Origin: an uncultured Caldimonas sp. | Lineage (GTDB): Bacteria > Pseudomonadota > Gammaproteobacteria > Burkholderiales > Burkholderiaceae | Assembly (NCBI RefSeq): GCF_946480305.1 | Contig: NZ_CAMLJQ010000011.1 | Coordinates: 1-64,000 of the forward strand | DNA: 64,000 nucleotides | Direction of reading: 5' to 3' | Part shown: positions 41,301-48,787 of the stretch, piece after piece | Numbering within the stretch: position 1 is the stretch's first letter | Layout: each line of letters opens with the position of its first letter | The notes under the pieces: generated by a model | Told to the model about the DNA's origin: nothing | The model's database searches: none | What the model saw: only the letters and a program-made list of their open reading frames with translations | Program-made: the position numbers and the translations under genes

Positions 41301-41502
41301 GCTGGGCGTCGTGCCGCTGGTGCTCGCCACCGGCGCCGGCGCAGCGGCTCGCCAGTCGATGGGCACCGGCGTGTTCGGCGGCATGCTGGTCGCCACCTTC
41401 GTCGCGCCGATCTTCGTGCCGCTGTTCTTCGCGCTGCTCGCGCGCAAGCCGCGGCCGCAACACAGCCACACCCCCGGAGCCACCGAGGAGGTGCCGGTAT
41501 GA
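38359..41502 (+). CDS. RND efflux inner-membrane transporter (MexB/AcrB type)
   Basis: 1047 aa, full-length HAE-1 family proton antiporter. N-terminus MSSRFFIERPIFAAVLSIII, first periplasmic segment AQYPEIAPPTVTITATYPGA, TM4 with the proton-relay Asp pair (AIGIVVDDAIVVLENVERLM), and TM10-12 with GLAAKNAILIAEFA. ATG 38359 is preceded by AAGGAGAGCACTGC. Its stop overlaps the outer-membrane-factor start (ATGA). Likely exports lipophilic drugs; precise substrates not predictable. Confidence 0.95.
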   Translation: MSSRFFIERPIFAAVLSIIIVLAGLVSLKILPIAQYPEIAPPTVTITATYPGASAETLSKTVAAPIEEQLSGIENLLYFSSNSSSNGTVTITATFEVGTDVDKATFNINNRVQLATPRLPDEVRRNGVVVAKRSENFLLVIALNSPKSTYDELFLSNYATQNILDELKRIQGTADVLVFGARDYSMRVWLQPDKMAQLGVTTADIAAAINSQNAQYAAGKIGAEPAPKGQELVYTVTARGRLVEPEQFGEIVVRAGGPSGVLRLKDVARIELGAQSYDQSSTVNGQPAIAIGVFLQSGANALDVGDAVKARMVELKNERFPEDVDYLIPYDTTRFVSASISEVVKTVLEAAVIVLLVVFVFLQTWRATLIPMLAVPVSLIGTFAGLWLFGFSINTLTLFAMVLAIGIVVDDAIVVLENVERLMREEKMSPFAASIEAMREVSGAVIGIVLVLCAVFIPVAFMGGIAGQLYRQFAVTVAIAVVLSGVVALTLTPALCALLLKPHHDGTTRGERFFAPFNRGFNWLTHRFLGGVNFALKRRVVALLGFVLMAVGAGYLLWKVPSSFVPEEDQGYIIAAVVLPDGATLERTARTTEQLRQMNASNQGIDSFFIINGFDLIGGGSKSNSATIFIPMKGWEERQQTTQELAQQVSGMGFALKDGIAFAFNPPGIQGLGQAGGFEVYVQGRGGSDPQRLAQVTQEFMGALMQHPVLGHVQTFFSPTVPQLRVEVDREKALALGVPVNEVFNALQAQMGSLYINDFNRSGRTYRVTVQADAPFRSKPDDLGKLYVRSQSTGQMIPLKALIRVDSVTGAEQIERYNSYIAAKVMGNAKPGYSSGEAIAAVEEVARKTLPPGYSYEWTGQAFQEKRTGSASVFAFGFALVMVYLILSALYERWGVPVAVVLAVPFALTGALLAVWLRGMENDIYFQIGLVVLIGLAAKNAILIAEFAMQGMEQGKTAVQAALEAARLRFRPIVMTSLAFVLGVVPLVLATGAGAAARQSMGTGVFGGMLVATFVAPIFVPLFFALLARKPRPQHSHTPGATEEVPV

Positions 41503-42923
41503 GCTTCCGTATGCGTTCCTTGACTCTTTCCGTGATCGCGGCGGCCGTGCTGGCCGGTTGCGCGGTGGGGCCGGACTACCGTCGGCCCGAAGTGAAGCTG
41601 CCCGACCAGTACGGCGCCGATGCCGCCGCGGTGCCGGCAGCCGGCGCTGCCCAGGAGGTCTCGCCGCGCTGGTGGACGTCGTTCAACGACCCGCAGCTCA
41701 ACGCGTTGATGGATTCGGCGCTCGAACACAACACCGACCTGCTGCAGGCGGTGGCACGCGTCGAGCAGGCCGAAGCGTTGTTGCGCGAAGCGCGCGCGGT
41801 GCAATGGCCGGCCGTCGACCTTGGCGCCAGCGCGACGCGCGGCCGCTCCAGCAGCACCACGCTCGCGCAGCAGGGCGGCACCGGCAACAACTTCCGCGCG
41901 GCGCTGTCCACCTCGTTCGAACTCGACTTCTGGGGCCGCCTGCGGCGCGCTTCCGAGGCGGCGCGCGCGCAGGCGCTGGCGAGCCGCTACGCGCACGAGG
42001 TGGTGCGCCAGACGGTCGCCGGCCTCGTCGCACAGAGCTATTTCAACCTGCGGGCGCTCGACGAGCAGGTCGCATTGACGCGTGAAACGCTGAAAACCCG
42101 AGAGGAGGGCGTGCGCATCCTGCGCATCCGCCTGCAAGGCGGCACCAGCGGCCGGCTCGATCTCGACCAGGCCGAGGCGCTGCGCGCCGATGCGGCCCTG
42201 CAGTTGCAGGAGCTGGAGCGCCAGCGGGCGCTGGCGCAGTCGCAGCTGGGCCTGTTGACGGGACAGCCCGGCGTCGGCCTTGCGTCCGGCGAGCTGCGCG
42301 GCTTGCCGCTGCCGCCGGCACCGCCGCCCGGGCTGCCGTCGGCCCTGCTCGAGCGCCGGCCCGACGTGCGGCAGGCCGAGCAGCTGCTCGTGTCGGCCAA
42401 CGCGCAGATCGGCGTGGCCAAGGCGGCCATGTTCCCGACGCTGTCGCTCACCGGCCTGGCCGGCGGCGAGAGCGCCGAGCTGTCCGACGTGCTGAAGAGC
42501 GGCTCGCGCATCTGGTCGCTCGGCTTCGGGTTGACGCTGCCCATCTTCGATGCCGGCCGGCGAATCGCGCAGACCGAGCAGGCCGAGGCGCGGCAGCGTG
42601 AGGCGGTGGCGGCCTACCAGGGAGCGGTGCAGTCCGCGTTCAAGGACGTGTCCGACGCGTTGGTGAACCTGCGCGCCGCGCGCGAGTCGCAGGCCGACGT
42701 GGAGGCGAGCGAGCGTGCCAACCTCAACGCGCTGAGGGTCGCGCAGCAGCGCTACGACGCAGGCTACTCGGCCTACCTCGAGCTGCTCGATGCGCAGCGC
42801 ACCGCCAATGCGGCCCGTCTGCGCACGGTGACCAATCGCCAGGCGCAACTTGCCGCCACGGTCGATCTGTTCAAGGCGCTCGGCGGCGGCTGGAACCAGC
42901 AGGACGTGGCGCAGGCCCGGTGA
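41499..42923 (+). CDS. RND efflux outer-membrane factor (OprM/NodT family)
   Basis: 474 aa lipoprotein: signal LSVIAAAVLAGC with AVGPDYRRPE after the lipidated Cys, the near-universal start of the family. Two structural repeats follow, with alpha-barrel segments such as ALLREARAVQWPAVDLGASA and ERRPDVRQAEQLLVSANAQI, ending in a long helix and DLFKALGGGWNQ. Starts at the ATGA overlap with the transporter; a second ATG at 41511 is possible. It completes the tripartite pump and ends 1 nt from the stop of the convergent gamma-CA gene. Confidence 0.93.
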   Translation: MSFRMRSLTLSVIAAAVLAGCAVGPDYRRPEVKLPDQYGADAAAVPAAGAAQEVSPRWWTSFNDPQLNALMDSALEHNTDLLQAVARVEQAEALLREARAVQWPAVDLGASATRGRSSSTTLAQQGGTGNNFRAALSTSFELDFWGRLRRASEAARAQALASRYAHEVVRQTVAGLVAQSYFNLRALDEQVALTRETLKTREEGVRILRIRLQGGTSGRLDLDQAEALRADAALQLQELERQRALAQSQLGLLTGQPGVGLASGELRGLPLPPAPPPGLPSALLERRPDVRQAEQLLVSANAQIGVAKAAMFPTLSLTGLAGGESAELSDVLKSGSRIWSLGFGLTLPIFDAGRRIAQTEQAEARQREAVAAYQGAVQSAFKDVSDALVNLRAARESQADVEASERANLNALRVAQQRYDAGYSAYLELLDAQRTANAARLRTVTNRQAQLAATVDLFKALGGGWNQQDVAQAR

Positions 42924-42924
42924 T

Positions 42925-43464
42925 TCAGCCTTGCGGCGTCGAGAGATGGTTGTTCTTGACCCGCACGTAGTGCTCGGCCGAATAGCGCAGATGCTCCAGT
43001 TCGGCGGCTGACAGCCGCCGCACCGGCTGCGCCGGCCGGCCCACGTAAAGCCAGCCGCTTTCCAGCCGTTTGCCCGGCGGCACCAGGCTGCCGGCACCGA
43101 CCATCACCCGGTCCTCGATCACCACGTCGTCCATCACGATGGTGCCCATGCCGATCAGGCACTCGTGGCCTATCGTGCAGCCATGCAGGATCACCGCATG
43201 AGCGATCGTCACGCGGTCGCCGATGGTCAACGGCGATCCCTCGGGTTTGGCGGGCGTCTTGTGCGAGACGTGGCACATCGCCAGATCCTGGATGTTCGTC
43301 ATGTGGCCGACCCGGATGCGGTTCACGTCACCGCGCAGGACGGTGTTGCACCACACCGAGCAGTCGTCTCCCAGCGTCACGTCGCCGATCACTTGTGCCG
43401 AGGCGTGCACGTAGACGGAGCTGTCCAGCACGGGGCGGGTGTCGAGGTAGGGAGCAAGAGGCAT
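42925..43464 (-). CDS. Gamma-class carbonic anhydrase family protein
   Basis: 179 aa left-handed beta-helix of hexapeptide repeats (SAQVIGDVTLGDDCSVWCNT, VLRGDVNRIRVGHMTNIQDL). Metal ligands are visible as His in AMCHVSHKT and in TIAHAVILHGC. YrdA/PaaY-like; carbonic anhydrase activity is known for only some members. ATG 43464 is the consensus start (MPLAPYLDTRPVLDSSVYVH); an upstream in-frame extension overlaps the LysE promoter region and looks non-coding. Confidence 0.9.
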   Translation of the reverse strand: MPLAPYLDTRPVLDSSVYVHASAQVIGDVTLGDDCSVWCNTVLRGDVNRIRVGHMTNIQDLAMCHVSHKTPAKPEGSPLTIGDRVTIAHAVILHGCTIGHECLIGMGTIVMDDVVIEDRVMVGAGSLVPPGKRLESGWLYVGRPAQPVRRLSAAELEHLRYSAEHYVRVKNNHLSTPQG

Positions 43465-43592
43465 GGCGCGGGCGTGCAGAGGTGATGATGCCGGGCATTG
43501 TCGTGCCACCCGCCGCGGGCCTGTTGGCGCAGCCCTTGCTTGCCCCTCGCCCGTTTTTCGGCGACGCTTCGCCTTCATCCACGGAGACACCC

Positions 43593-44249
43593 ATGCCCGA
43601 CCTTCTGCCCGCCTGGCCCTTGCTCGGCGCCTTCCTGCTGGCCAGCCTGCTGCTCGCGGTGACGCCGGGCCCGGCCGTGGTCTACCTGCTCACCCGCACG
43701 TTGGCCCAAGGCCGCCGCGCCGGCCTGGCTTCGGTGATCGGGGTTGCGATCGGCAACTTCGGCAACGCTGTGGGCGCCGCCCTCGGGCTGGCCGCACTGT
43801 TCGCGGTGTCGTCGTTGGCGTTCACGGTGGTCAAGTACGCCGGTGCCGCCTACCTCGTATACCTGGGCATCAAGGCGCTGCGCGTGCGCGCACCAGCGGC
43901 GGACGGCGTCCCTGCGCCCGCTCCCTCGCGGCTTTCCACGGTGTTCCGGGACGGCTTCGTGGTCGCGCTGCTCAATCCGAAGACGGCGCTGTTCTTCGCA
44001 GCCTTTCTGCCGCAGTTCACCAGCGCCACCCAGTCGCCGCTGGCGCAGAGCGTCGCGTTGGGCGCGGTGTTCGTGGTGGTGGCCGCCACGACCGACGTGC
44101 TCTACGTGCTGATGGCCAGCATGATGGCGCCAGCCTTGCAGCGCGCCGGTCGTGCCCGTGCATGGGGTCGGCGTGCGACGGCAGCGGCCTTCATCGGCTT
44201 GGGGCTGTACACCGCCTTCAGCGGGTCTCGCCAAACGGCCAAGGCGTGA
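43593..44249 (+). CDS. LysE-family translocator (RhtB-like amino-acid exporter)
   Basis: 218 aa with about six membrane segments: LLGAFLLASLLLAVTPGPAV (with the family TPGPA motif), VIGVAIGNFGNAVGAALGLA, FTVVKYAGAAYLVYLGIKAL, then FRDGFVVALLNPKTALFFAA (the LNPK signature) and FLPQF. Exports an amino acid or derivative; substrate unknown. ATG 43593 is preceded by CGGAGACACCC. It diverges from the gamma-CA gene. Confidence 0.9.
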   Translation: MPDLLPAWPLLGAFLLASLLLAVTPGPAVVYLLTRTLAQGRRAGLASVIGVAIGNFGNAVGAALGLAALFAVSSLAFTVVKYAGAAYLVYLGIKALRVRAPAADGVPAPAPSRLSTVFRDGFVVALLNPKTALFFAAFLPQFTSATQSPLAQSVALGAVFVVVAATTDVLYVLMASMMAPALQRAGRARAWGRRATAAAFIGLGLYTAFSGSRQTAKA

Positions 44250-44376
44250 GCGACTCTTCGTACGGCTGCTCTCGCGCCAATGGCTTGATGCGCTGACGTC
44301 GACTCGGCGGCGCACCCCGTGTCGCCGTTGCATCACAGCGCGCGCATGCATGCCGCGCTGTTGGATCGCGTTCGAT

Positions 44377-44400
44377 GCAACTACGCATCTTCGTAGTTGC
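44377..44400. promoter_or_regulatory. Perfect 9-bp inverted repeat upstream of HDAC-like gene
   Basis: GCAACTACG (44377-44385), loop CATCTT, CGTAGTTGC (44392-44400). It lies 127 nt after the LysE stop and 82 nt before the HDAC-like start. No U-tract follows immediately (TTTCGTTTTTCC begins 11 nt later), so operator or weak terminator are both possible. Confidence 0.45.
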
Positions 44401-44482
44401 GCGCAATGCTGATTTCGTTTTTCCTCCCGGATGGTTCACATGCGAAGCTTCGGCGACAACGCCGACCATCAGGAGGAACGTC

Positions 44483-45754
44483 TTGCAGTTCGACATCAAT
44501 CGTGACGCACATCGCCCGGCGCGGCCGGATCGCCGCGCAGCCATCGGCAGCTTGTTCGCCGGTGCCGCGGGCGCAGCTGCAGGGTTGTCGGCAGCGGCAC
44601 CGTCGTCCGCGCAGCAGCGGTCACGCAGCGCCGACCCGCATCCCGGCACCGCCTTCTTCTCGGATGAGCGGACCTTCTGGCACACCGGGGGCGAGTACGC
44701 ACTGGTGCTGCCCGTGGGGGGGTGGGTGGAGCCGCCCACGCGCGGCGGCTTTGCGGAGTCGCCGGATTCCAAGCGGCGGTTCCGCTCATTGCTCGAGGTT
44801 TCGGGGCTCACCCGCGAGGTGCCCATCCTCTCGGCCCCGGCGGCCAGCACTGAGGACCTGCTGCGCGTTCACCCGCGCAGCTACATCGACGAGTTCCGCA
44901 GGCTGAGTGGACAGGGAGGCGGCAACCTCGGCGACTATGCGCCGTTCGGCGCAGGCAGCTTCGAGATTGCGCAGCTTTCGGCCGGCCTTGCCATCGAGGC
45001 GCTGGCGCAGGTGCTGAACGGCAAGCTGCGCAACGCATACGCGTTGTCGCGCCCGCCCGGTCACCATTGCCTGCCCGATCGACCCATGGGCTTTTGCCTG
45101 CTGGCGAACATCGCCATTGCCATCGAGGCGGCCCGTGCAGCGCACCCCGGCTTGCGTGTGGCCGTGGTCGACTGGGACGTGCACCACGGCAACGGCACGC
45201 AGGCGGCGTTCTACGAACGCCGCGACGTCCTGACGATCTCGCTGCATCAGGAGAACTGCTTCCCACCCGGGTACAGCGGAGCAGGCGATCGCGGGCGTGG
45301 GCCGGGCGAGGGCTACAACGTCAACATCCCGCTGCTGCCCGGCGGCGGGCACGACGCGTATCTCCATGCGATGGACCGCATCGTGCTGCCACTGCTCGAC
45401 CGCTACAAGCCGGACGTGATCGTCGTCGCCAGCGGCATCGACGCGAATGGTGTCGACCCGCTCGCGCGCATGCTGCTTCACAGCGAGACGTATCGCGCGA
45501 TGACCGCGCGCATGAAGCAGGCCGCCGAGCGGCATTGCGGCGGCAAGCTGGTGCTGGTGCACGAGGGCGGCTATGCGGAGTCGTATGTGCCGTTCTGCGG
45601 CCTGGCCATCGTCGAGGAACTCGCGGGCGTGCGCACCCCGGTCACCGACCCGATGCTCGAACTCATCCAGGCGCAACAGCCGTCGCCCCGCTTCGCGGCG
45701 TTTCAGCGCGAGCTGCTCGATGAGCAGGCGCGCGCCCTCAAGCTGGTGGCATAG
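44483..45754 (+). CDS. Histone-deacetylase-like amidohydrolase with Tat-type signal
   Basis: 423 aa, class II HDAC / acetylpolyamine-amidohydrolase superfamily. Zn site and catalysis: RPPGHHC (general bases), DWDVHHGNGTQ (Zn Asp/His), SGIDANGVDPL (Zn Asp), HEGGY (catalytic Tyr region). Closest in feel to the Alcaligenes/Bordetella HDAH enzymes, but here the domain is preceded by PDRRAAIGSLFAGAAGAAAG and LSAAAPSSAQQ, a twin-arginine-like signal that those lack. I choose TTG 44483 because AGGAGG (44471-44476) sits 6 nt upstream; an ATG at 44375 lies inside the inverted repeat. Periplasmic deacetylation of a small amide is inferred. Confidence 0.8.
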   Translation: MQFDINRDAHRPARPDRRAAIGSLFAGAAGAAAGLSAAAPSSAQQRSRSADPHPGTAFFSDERTFWHTGGEYALVLPVGGWVEPPTRGGFAESPDSKRRFRSLLEVSGLTREVPILSAPAASTEDLLRVHPRSYIDEFRRLSGQGGGNLGDYAPFGAGSFEIAQLSAGLAIEALAQVLNGKLRNAYALSRPPGHHCLPDRPMGFCLLANIAIAIEAARAAHPGLRVAVVDWDVHHGNGTQAAFYERRDVLTISLHQENCFPPGYSGAGDRGRGPGEGYNVNIPLLPGGGHDAYLHAMDRIVLPLLDRYKPDVIVVASGIDANGVDPLARMLLHSETYRAMTARMKQAAERHCGGKLVLVHEGGYAESYVPFCGLAIVEELAGVRTPVTDPMLELIQAQQPSPRFAAFQRELLDEQARALKLVA

Positions 45755-45846
45755 CAAGGCCGCACCGACTCGGCGCGGGTCACGCACTTCAGCTGGTCGC
45801 GCAGCCCGACGGTGCACAGGCGATATCGAGCCCGCAGCGGCCCGAA

Positions 45847-46509
45847 CTACATCTGCAGCACCCCGCGCCGCATCTGGATGGCTTCGGCGACGTGGGGTGT
45901 GCTGATCGCATCGTTGCCTGCGAGGTCAGCCACCGTGCGTGCCACTTTCAGCACGCGATGGAAGCTGCGGGCCGACCAGCCGAGCTTGGCCGCCGCGTTC
46001 TGCAAGAAGGTAGAGGCCGCACGGTCCATCTCGCAGTACGCGTCGATGGCCTGACCTTCCAGGCGCGCGTTGACGCAACCCTGGCGCGCCTGCTGCCTCG
46101 ACAGCGCTGACGCCACGCGCGCGGCGACGGTCGCCGTCGGCTCGCCATCCGGCGCAGCCATCAGTTCCCTAGGCGGAATGGATGTCACTTCCACCTGCAG
46201 GTCGATCCGGTCGAGCAGCGGCCCGCTCAAGCGCCCTTGATAGCGCGCGACGGCATCGGGCCCGCAACGGCAGGCGCGCAGCTTCGAACCCAGGTAGCCG
46301 CACGGGCAAGGGTTCATGGCCGCGATGAGTTGGAAGCGCGCCGGGAATTCGCTTTGCCGGGCAGCGCGGGAGATGGTGATGTGGCCGGTCTCCAACGGCT
46401 CCCGCAGCGCCTCCAATGCAGTCCGGGCGAACTCCGGGAGTTCGTCGAGGAAGAGCACCCCGTGGTGCGCCAGCGAGATCTCGCCGGGGCGAGGCGGGGA
46501 GCCTCCTGA
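45847..46509 (-). pseudogene. comM: comM (yifB) 3' half, truncated at accessory-region junction
   Basis: The frame reads SGGSPPRPGEISLAHHGVLF then LDELPEFARTALEALREPLE and continues to the natural C-terminus (NDAISTPHVAEAIQMRRGVL). This is the Mg-chelatase/MCM-like AAA+ helicase ComM from its Walker B onward; it retains the zinc-type CPCGYLG motif and the C-terminal domain. About 280 N-terminal residues, including Lon-like domain and Walker A, are missing: upstream of about 46507 homology stops within the conserved GGGS loop. Intact ComM drives branch migration in natural transformation, so transformation is probably impaired unless another copy exists. Confidence 0.9.
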
Positions 46510-46566
46510 AAGACTCCGAAATAAACTCGAAAACTCAGGAGGGGTTTCGAGCTATTTTCGAACTTC
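46502..46566. repeat. Inverted repeats at island/comM junction
   Basis: Two layers. CCTCCTGA (46502-46509) and TCAGGAGG (46535-46542) are perfect 8-bp inverted copies, the first reaching into comM. In addition a 23-bp unit, read on the minus strand from 46535 to 46513 (AGTTTTCGAGTTTATTTCGG onward), is repeated in inverted orientation at 46542-46564 (GGGTTTCGAGCTATTTTCGA onward), 16 of 23 positions identical by eye. Such repeated 20-ish-bp sites next to an insertion point resemble transposase-binding sites at Tn7-like ends. Confidence 0.5.
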
Positions 46567-46831
46567 GAAGCAGAGTGCTAGGCGCACCGCGAGACGCCCG
46601 CTCTAGACTGAGTGCGGACAGTCAAGACCCTCAAGCGGGCGTCAACGAGCCGACTTAAAGTAGACGTCAACTCGTACGCGCTGAGGCTGCTCCACGGCAA
46701 CGCACTGACGCGGGAGCAGAAGGCTCGCCGCAGGTCTTCCTCGGTGACTTTGCCCTCTATCCGATGGACGGAGAACGACCCATTGACGTGACGCGCGACC
46801 GTGCGCTGATGCCGCGGAAGCGATGCCACCT
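46567..46831. other. Gene-poor stretch between junction and first island gene
   Basis: Two small overlapping open frames exist: minus 46578-46829 (83 aa, with HRIEGKVTEEDLRRAFCSRV) directly downstream of the nuclease-like gene, and plus about 46611-46790 (59 aa, VDVNSYALRLLHGNALTREQ). Neither has a convincing start or family; at most one is real. Otherwise nothing recognised. Confidence 0.3.
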
Positions 46832-47332
46832 TTATATGGGCGCGCGCGTCAGACTGACCCCACCGTCTGCACCCGGGGCGACGGCGAAGCAGGTGATGCG
46901 GCCCTTGGCGGAATCCGGGATTGAATCCGCATAGGTTTCACTTGAGGCTATATTGATAAACGCGGCTGCCGGGTAGTCCAGGATGTCGCACATGGCGACG
47001 AGTCCTTCTAAATCGGCCTCGGCGCGTGTGGTCGTGGCATTGCGTTTCAGGGCTATCACCATGTAGTTGCCTTCCCTCCGGCTCCCGTACTCGCCGAATT
47101 CGAACGGCTCGTGGATGACGATGTCCGGCCTCTGGTTCAGGCCGTGGCGGCCGAGGCGCTTTTGGTATTCTTGCTGGATGACCGCGCGCTCGGGCAGCAG
47201 GCCCTCCGGGATGCTCTTGCGCAGCGCAACCAGCAGCTCCCCCTGGAACCCGCGCTCGTCTTCGTAGAAGTGCGGGTGCGTGATCGAGCGCAGGGCAGTT
47301 TCGAGGTGCGCGAGCAGGGCGGCGTTGTCCAT
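46832..47332 (-). CDS. Hypothetical protein with nuclease-like (PD-(D/E)XK-like) fold hints
   Basis: 166 aa from ATG 47332, preceded by GGAGGATCTGAATCG. N-terminal helix, then FQGELLVALRKSIPEG, VIQQEYQKRLGR and RPDIVIHEPFEFG followed by NYMVIALKRNATTTRAEADL. The order Glu32 - Asp70 - (x)-L-K96 mimics a PD-(D/E)XK core, but the position expected to be Glu/Asp before x-K is Ala94, so it may be a catalytically dead or differently configured member. No partner gene in the same direction. Island gene of unknown role. Confidence 0.55.
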   Translation of the reverse strand: MDNAALLAHLETALRSITHPHFYEDERGFQGELLVALRKSIPEGLLPERAVIQQEYQKRLGRHGLNQRPDIVIHEPFEFGEYGSRREGNYMVIALKRNATTTRAEADLEGLVAMCDILDYPAAAFINIASSETYADSIPDSAKGRITCFAVAPGADGGVSLTRAPI

Positions 47333-48109
47333 CGATTCAGATCCTCCACGCTCAGCATGGCCGATTCCGTTCCGGGCCACAAGTGGGCTCGCGCTCATAC
47401 GTTCTCCTGTTCCCCTTTATCGATTGCCGATTGCCGTGATGGTGCGCGGGGCGGATCCGTGTTCACGGGCGTGTATTTAGTCCCGTCCGCGCTTCCGCGC
47501 TGGCTTCTGCCGCTGCGCAACCCGTGCGCTCGGAACGATCTCACCGCGCTTCCGAGCTTGTCGATCCCGGAACACGGGGCTTCGCGCGCGGCCGAGGATG
47601 TGCAGTTTCTCCGTCGTCGCCTGCATTCTGAGCTTCGGCGTACTCGGCGATCCGAGGCAGCATGAGCGGGTGCTGACGTGCGCTGACGAATCCGCCATCG
47701 CGCCTGAAGCTGAAGGAGATCTCGCCCTCGATCGGCAATCGGGTTCACGAGTCCGACGAGCTGCACAGGGCGAAGTGATCCTTCGGACTGCCCGGCTTCG
47801 CTTACAAATGTAAAGTTCGCCGCCAGGCCGCGCGCAGTGTCCCTTTAACCCAGGATAGCGCAGAGATACGTGAAGGGATACCTGACGACGATACGCCGAT
47901 ATGACCGATACAGCACTTCGCCGCTAAGTCGTTGCCGCGTCAAAAAATTATCCAATCCTGTAGTCAAACTCAGATCGGAGCTACATTCATATGGCTGCAG
48001 CTGACCTGCCTGTTGGCGCCAAAACTGATGACTTCTCACTGACTGGGCGTTTGCACTCTGACAGCGCACCGCGGAAAATTCGAGCTATCGACAACTATCC
48101 CGCATCGTC
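47333..48109. other. 777-nt region without a supported gene
   Basis: Several short open frames occur on both strands, including a minus-strand Arg-rich frame at 47395-47766, but none has a ribosome-binding site, domain or plausible composition. A short inverted repeat TTACA-AA-TGTAA is at 47802-47813. It presumably contains the divergent promoters of the flanking genes and possibly remnants of decayed genes. Confidence 0.5.
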
Positions 48110-48787
48110 ATGACGAACGTACCCGATCCGCCTCCCGCCGTACCACCGGCGCCACCGCAAAGCCCCGTCCAGGCGGCGCCGTTGAGCGCCCCGGCGGCTT
48201 CTCTCTTCTCCTCGACCATCGAGGCGCTGAACGTCAAGCAGGCGCAGAAGAAGGGCGAGAAGGCCAAACAGACGAACATCGATCTTCGCAAGGTGCACTG
48301 GGCCGACGTGAAGGATGAGGACATCTGGCTGCTGAGCAACGAGCACAAGCGCTTCGGCTTCGCCCAGGTCCCTCGCACGCTGTCGTTGGTAATCAACATC
48401 ATCAACGACATCGCGAAGAAGAAGTACGGCAAGGCGATTCCGGCTGGCAAGACGTACTTCGCCCTGTGGCTGCACCACTACGGCGAGGGCCTGGTGCGGA
48501 TCGCGAGCGAGGCGCAGATCGCGTACGAGGCAGGGTACGGCGGCCAGCGGAACGTGTCGACCTTCCGCCAGCACATGGAGGTGCTGAAGGAAATCGGCTT
48601 CATCGACTTCCGCAAGGGCGTCAAGGGGCCGATGCACTACGTGCTGCTGCTGAATCCGTACAACGTGATGAAGCGCCTGCGCGACCAAAAGGACGAAACC
48701 GGCGAGAAGCTCGTCTCCGACGAGCAGTACGCGGCGTTGGTTGAGCGCGTGAACGACATCGGCTCGCGCAGCGAACTCGGAGAGTGA
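48110..48787 (+). CDS. Hypothetical island protein with predicted winged-helix region
   Basis: 225 aa. Pro/Ala-rich N-terminus (PDPPPAVPPAPPQSPVQAAP), then a basic helix (KQAQKKGEKAKQTNIDLRKV) and a compact domain: DIWLLSNEHKRFGFAQVPRT, KTYFALWLHHYGEGLVRIAS, QIAYEAGYGGQRNVSTFRQH, MEVLKEIGFIDFRKGVKGPM. The VSTFRQHMEVLKEIGFIDFR part reads like the recognition helix and wing of a winged helix-turn-helix. I do not know the family; a DNA-binding or replication-control role is only a guess. Its stop overlaps the next gene by 4 nt. Confidence 0.6.
   Translation: MTNVPDPPPAVPPAPPQSPVQAAPLSAPAASLFSSTIEALNVKQAQKKGEKAKQTNIDLRKVHWADVKDEDIWLLSNEHKRFGFAQVPRTLSLVINIINDIAKKKYGKAIPAGKTYFALWLHHYGEGLVRIASEAQIAYEAGYGGQRNVSTFRQHMEVLKEIGFIDFRKGVKGPMHYVLLLNPYNVMKRLRDQKDETGEKLVSDEQYAALVERVNDIGSRSELGE

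Noticed and set aside
38290..41469. Antisense open frame of 1059 codons opposite the RND transporter
   Set aside because: A consequence of third-position GC bias; the sense frame is a textbook AcrB homologue.
38922..42923. A 1333-codon open frame appearing to fuse transporter sequence to the outer-membrane factor
   Set aside because: The first 860 codons are an out-of-frame reading of the transporter; the real gene begins at 41499 with a lipoprotein signal.
44377..44400. Terminator of the LysE gene
   Set aside because: Distance of 127 nt from the stop and no immediate U-tract; kept only as an unassigned inverted repeat.
46832..47332. TnsA-like transposition endonuclease
   Set aside because: Too short, lacks the catalytic acid, and no tnsB/tnsC gene is adjacent.
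47395..47766. Minus-strand 123-codon frame in the island
   Set aside because: Arg/Ser-rich, no ribosome site, overlaps another equally plausible frame; looks random or decayed.
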